A stretch of DNA of 8,119 nt from CAWACC01 sp964390695 (GTDB lineage: Bacteria > Chlamydiota > Chlamydiia > Chlamydiales > Parachlamydiaceae), in assembly GCA_964390695.1 (NCBI GenBank), contig CAYMKI010000141.1, positions 1 to 8,119 on the forward strand. Reading direction: 5' to 3'. Positions 6,245-8,119 of the stretch are shown here, one piece after another. Numbering within the stretch: the first letter of the stretch is position 1; each line of letters begins with the position of its first letter. The notes beneath the pieces were generated by a model, which was not told where the DNA came from, did not search any database, and was given only the letters and a program-made list of their open reading frames with translations. Position numbers and translations under genes: made by a program.

Positions 6245-8065
6245 ATGTATTCAGTCATTTCGGGCCTTTTTGGATTTAAAACACCGCCATCACCGGTAAC
6301 TGTTCCAGCCGGAGAGCATCCTCTCACACAGCTGATCAAAGATAAAGTGAATGTAAGCAAGACCCCCGAGCCTCTTCTTTGGCATCTGCACAATCTGCTC
6401 CATCGCGTGGGTGTGGCCGAAAACCACTCCGTGCTTCAAGACATTAAGGAACGCCTGAGCCACCAGGCCTTGCCGGTATTGGGATTATCCCATCCTCAAC
6501 CTGCCAAACAGCAGGCACGTCCAGCAGCCTCCAATAACACCTATGTGCAGGCACCCACAGCTACTATTGAAGAAACGTTTAAAGCTTTGGAAGCCTGGCA
6601 AGGCCCGTTGGATGGGATTGAATTGTGCCTGGTCGATGACAATCTGATGGCCTTTATCGTCCAAAAATTTCCACAGCTAAAAACTCTAAGACTAGAGGGG
6701 TTCGTTTCAAACAAAAAGTGGGAAAACTTTACAGATCAGGGCCTCCAGTCTATCGCTCAATTAAAAGCATTGGAATCCTTAACTTTCGATGCCTGGGATA
6801 ACCTGCTAATGGTATCTTATAAAGGGTTTACTCAAATGCTCGCCCAAGCCCAATTTGCCTCCGGAATAAAAGACCTGAAGATAAGCACCTTTTTCCTGGT
6901 AGACGAGGCTATGCCTGCTCTAGCCAAATACACCCAGCTGCGCGATCTATATATATGCGCCGCTTGGATCAGCGAAGCGGCCTTGACGAAGTTATTGCAG
7001 TCACCTGCCTTAAAGAAATCGGTGGCAGACTTTACCTTTTTCAATTCCCAAGAGGGTGCCCTCAGCGACACTACCCTATCGCTTTTGAAAGAGTTTTCTG
7101 CCTTGGAACACGTGGCTTTGGCTGAAGGAGTGTTGGTCAAGAGTTGGAAAATCAGCGATCCTGTGCTGATGGCCTTTTTAGAAGCTCAAAAGAAGTTAAA
7201 GACCTTGGATCTCCGCGGACCTGTCATCAAAGATACCCTTGCGGAAAAAATTGGACAGATGGCACAGCTAGAAACTCTGCGTTTGGATGACTGTTCCTCA
7301 GTATCTTCAGAAAAAGGGTGGAAGTCCTTCTTAACTGAAAAAAGCTGTCTCAAACATTTAGATCTGGGTAATGCACAGCAATTGGATGAGGCTAATGTAG
7401 CCCTTATCAGCCAATTGCCCTTGTCTTTTTTGTCCATAGATAACGGAGGCACGTGGGTGTCTTCCAAATGGATGATGAATCTATGCACCGGTGCAGTGAT
7501 GCAGCAGACATTACAAACGCTGCGATTGACGGGACTGAATGCTTTAAGCACCGACAGCTATGAGTATTTGCAAAACCTGCAGAACCTCTCTTCTTTAAGA
7601 CTGAATCAATCTCATTGGTTCAACGCGGATGCCTTGGAGTTTCTCTCCAAAACATCACTAGCCAAGACGTTGAAAACCCTGGAATTGATCGAAACAGGCC
7701 TAGACGACCGTTGTATAGAGTTATTTGCGAAGTTTGAACAGCTCCAGCATCTCCTTCTGGGCAGTTGTTATGCTATCACTAAAGAAGGACGCCATAAGCT
7801 GCTCAACACTCCAGAGCTTCAGGCCAAACTGAATCTATTAGCGGTGGATGGTTTTGAATTGAATGTCGATGAGTGGAAGGCCGTATCCCAGTTCGATCAG
7901 TTGAAGTATTTGATCATCTCCAATGACAACACCCTTCAAATCGTCAACACCAGTGAACTCTACGCTATAGCTAAAGCCAAAGGTTTTGTGATTTCGATGT
8001 CTTGGGGAATTACAGATTATATCCAAGATTTTGAAAAGGAAGTAGAACGGTTGTCACAAGGATAG
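6245..8065 (+). CDS. Large leucine-rich-repeat protein, candidate effector
   Basis: The 606-residue product has an N-terminal part of about 105 residues: a short hydrophobic start, a helical stretch at 40-75 and an Ala/Pro/Gln-rich linker at 76-108. From about 110 to 560 it is a chain of roughly 15 irregular LRR units. Clear examples are FPQLKTLRLEG (142-152), FTDQGLQSIAQLKALESLTF (162-181), YTQLRDLYI (229-237), KKLKTLDLRG (316-325), MAQLETLRLDDC (339-350), TLQTLRLTGLN (422-432) and FEQLQHLLLGSC (497-508). Spacing is about 23-30 residues with D/E-x-A/G-L helices, resembling the cysteine-containing / GALA-like LRR class. LRR solenoids bind proteins. No clear Sec signal, F-box or enzyme domain is visible. 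Start ATG 6245 has AGGAG at 6235-6239. The gene follows the tRNA by 175 bp, appears monocistronic and is followed by a strong hairpin. Host delivery is inference from fold and context. Confidence 0.85.
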   Translation: MYSVISGLFGFKTPPSPVTVPAGEHPLTQLIKDKVNVSKTPEPLLWHLHNLLHRVGVAENHSVLQDIKERLSHQALPVLGLSHPQPAKQQARPAASNNTYVQAPTATIEETFKALEAWQGPLDGIELCLVDDNLMAFIVQKFPQLKTLRLEGFVSNKKWENFTDQGLQSIAQLKALESLTFDAWDNLLMVSYKGFTQMLAQAQFASGIKDLKISTFFLVDEAMPALAKYTQLRDLYICAAWISEAALTKLLQSPALKKSVADFTFFNSQEGALSDTTLSLLKEFSALEHVALAEGVLVKSWKISDPVLMAFLEAQKKLKTLDLRGPVIKDTLAEKIGQMAQLETLRLDDCSSVSSEKGWKSFLTEKSCLKHLDLGNAQQLDEANVALISQLPLSFLSIDNGGTWVSSKWMMNLCTGAVMQQTLQTLRLTGLNALSTDSYEYLQNLQNLSSLRLNQSHWFNADALEFLSKTSLAKTLKTLELIETGLDDRCIELFAKFEQLQHLLLGSCYAITKEGRHKLLNTPELQAKLNLLAVDGFELNVDEWKAVSQFDQLKYLIISNDNTLQIVNTSELYAIAKAKGFVISMSWGITDYIQDFEKEVERLSQG

Positions 8066-8076
8066 AGACAATAGCT

Positions 8077-8105
8077 GGTGTAGCACCCCTACAGGGTGCT
8101 ACACC
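8077..8105 (+). terminator. Perfect 12-bp-stem hairpin after the LRR gene (terminator or dispersed repeat)
   Basis: GGTGTAGCACCC 8077-8088 pairs without mismatch with GGGTGCTACACC 8094-8105 around a CTACA loop, beginning 12 bases after the stop codon. The stem is GC-rich and very stable, but TTACCC follows instead of a T-run, so Rho-independent termination is not assured. The loop CTACA also repeats the motif in the 3' arm. It could instead be a copy of a short palindromic chromosomal repeat. Confidence 0.55.
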
Positions 8106-8119
8106 TTACCCATGCAATA

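Noticed and set aside
7186..7551. Minus-strand 121-codon open frame inside the LRR gene
   Set aside because: It is a shadow of the LRR coding frame, with no start signal and a low-quality peptide.
1..8119. CRISPR array, complete insertion sequence, prophage or integrase
   Set aside because: No regularly spaced repeats, terminal inverted repeats around a transposase, or phage-type genes were found.

Overview
The window looks like chromosomal DNA from a bacterium that lives inside eukaryotic cells. The best evidence is an intact 690-residue gene whose C-terminal third reads as a RasGEF (CDC25-homology) catalytic domain, a eukaryotic signalling fold found in few bacteria, mostly amoeba-associated ones. 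A large leucine-rich-repeat (LRR) protein and a secreted FG-GAP-type beta-propeller lie nearby. The set fits an environmental chlamydia (Parachlamydiales) best. A Legionella-like or Holosporales-like host cannot be excluded from sequence alone. All start codons chosen are ATG with good Shine-Dalgarno sites, and the base composition looks moderate and even.

Layout. Positions 2-109 hold the last 35 codons of an unrecognised gene. A same-strand cluster of three genes follows on the plus strand: an M50-like membrane metalloprotease (186-1097), an orphan membrane protein with a long helical cytoplasmic tail (1142-2389) and the RasGEF protein (2460-4532). The gaps are 44 and 70 bp and each gene has its own ribosome-binding site, so an operon is plausible. 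On the minus strand (4529-5890), converging on the RasGEF gene with a 4-bp overlap of the stops, is a signal-peptide-bearing protein with seven FG-GAP-like repeats. A divergent control region with a perfect 12-bp palindrome separates it from a tRNA-Leu(CAG) gene (5986-6069). A 606-residue LRR protein (6245-8065) follows, then a perfect 12-bp-stem hairpin (8077-8105).

How the genes may work together. The RasGEF protein and the LRR protein have no visible Sec signal and are built from eukaryote-like domains, so both are candidate effectors delivered into the host, for example by type III or type IV secretion; this is inference. The beta-propeller is exported and may sit in the periplasm or on the surface. 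The metalloprotease and the orphan membrane protein are inner-membrane candidates, and their grouping with the RasGEF gene is the only clue to a shared role. No CRISPR array, complete insertion sequence, integrase or phage gene was seen.
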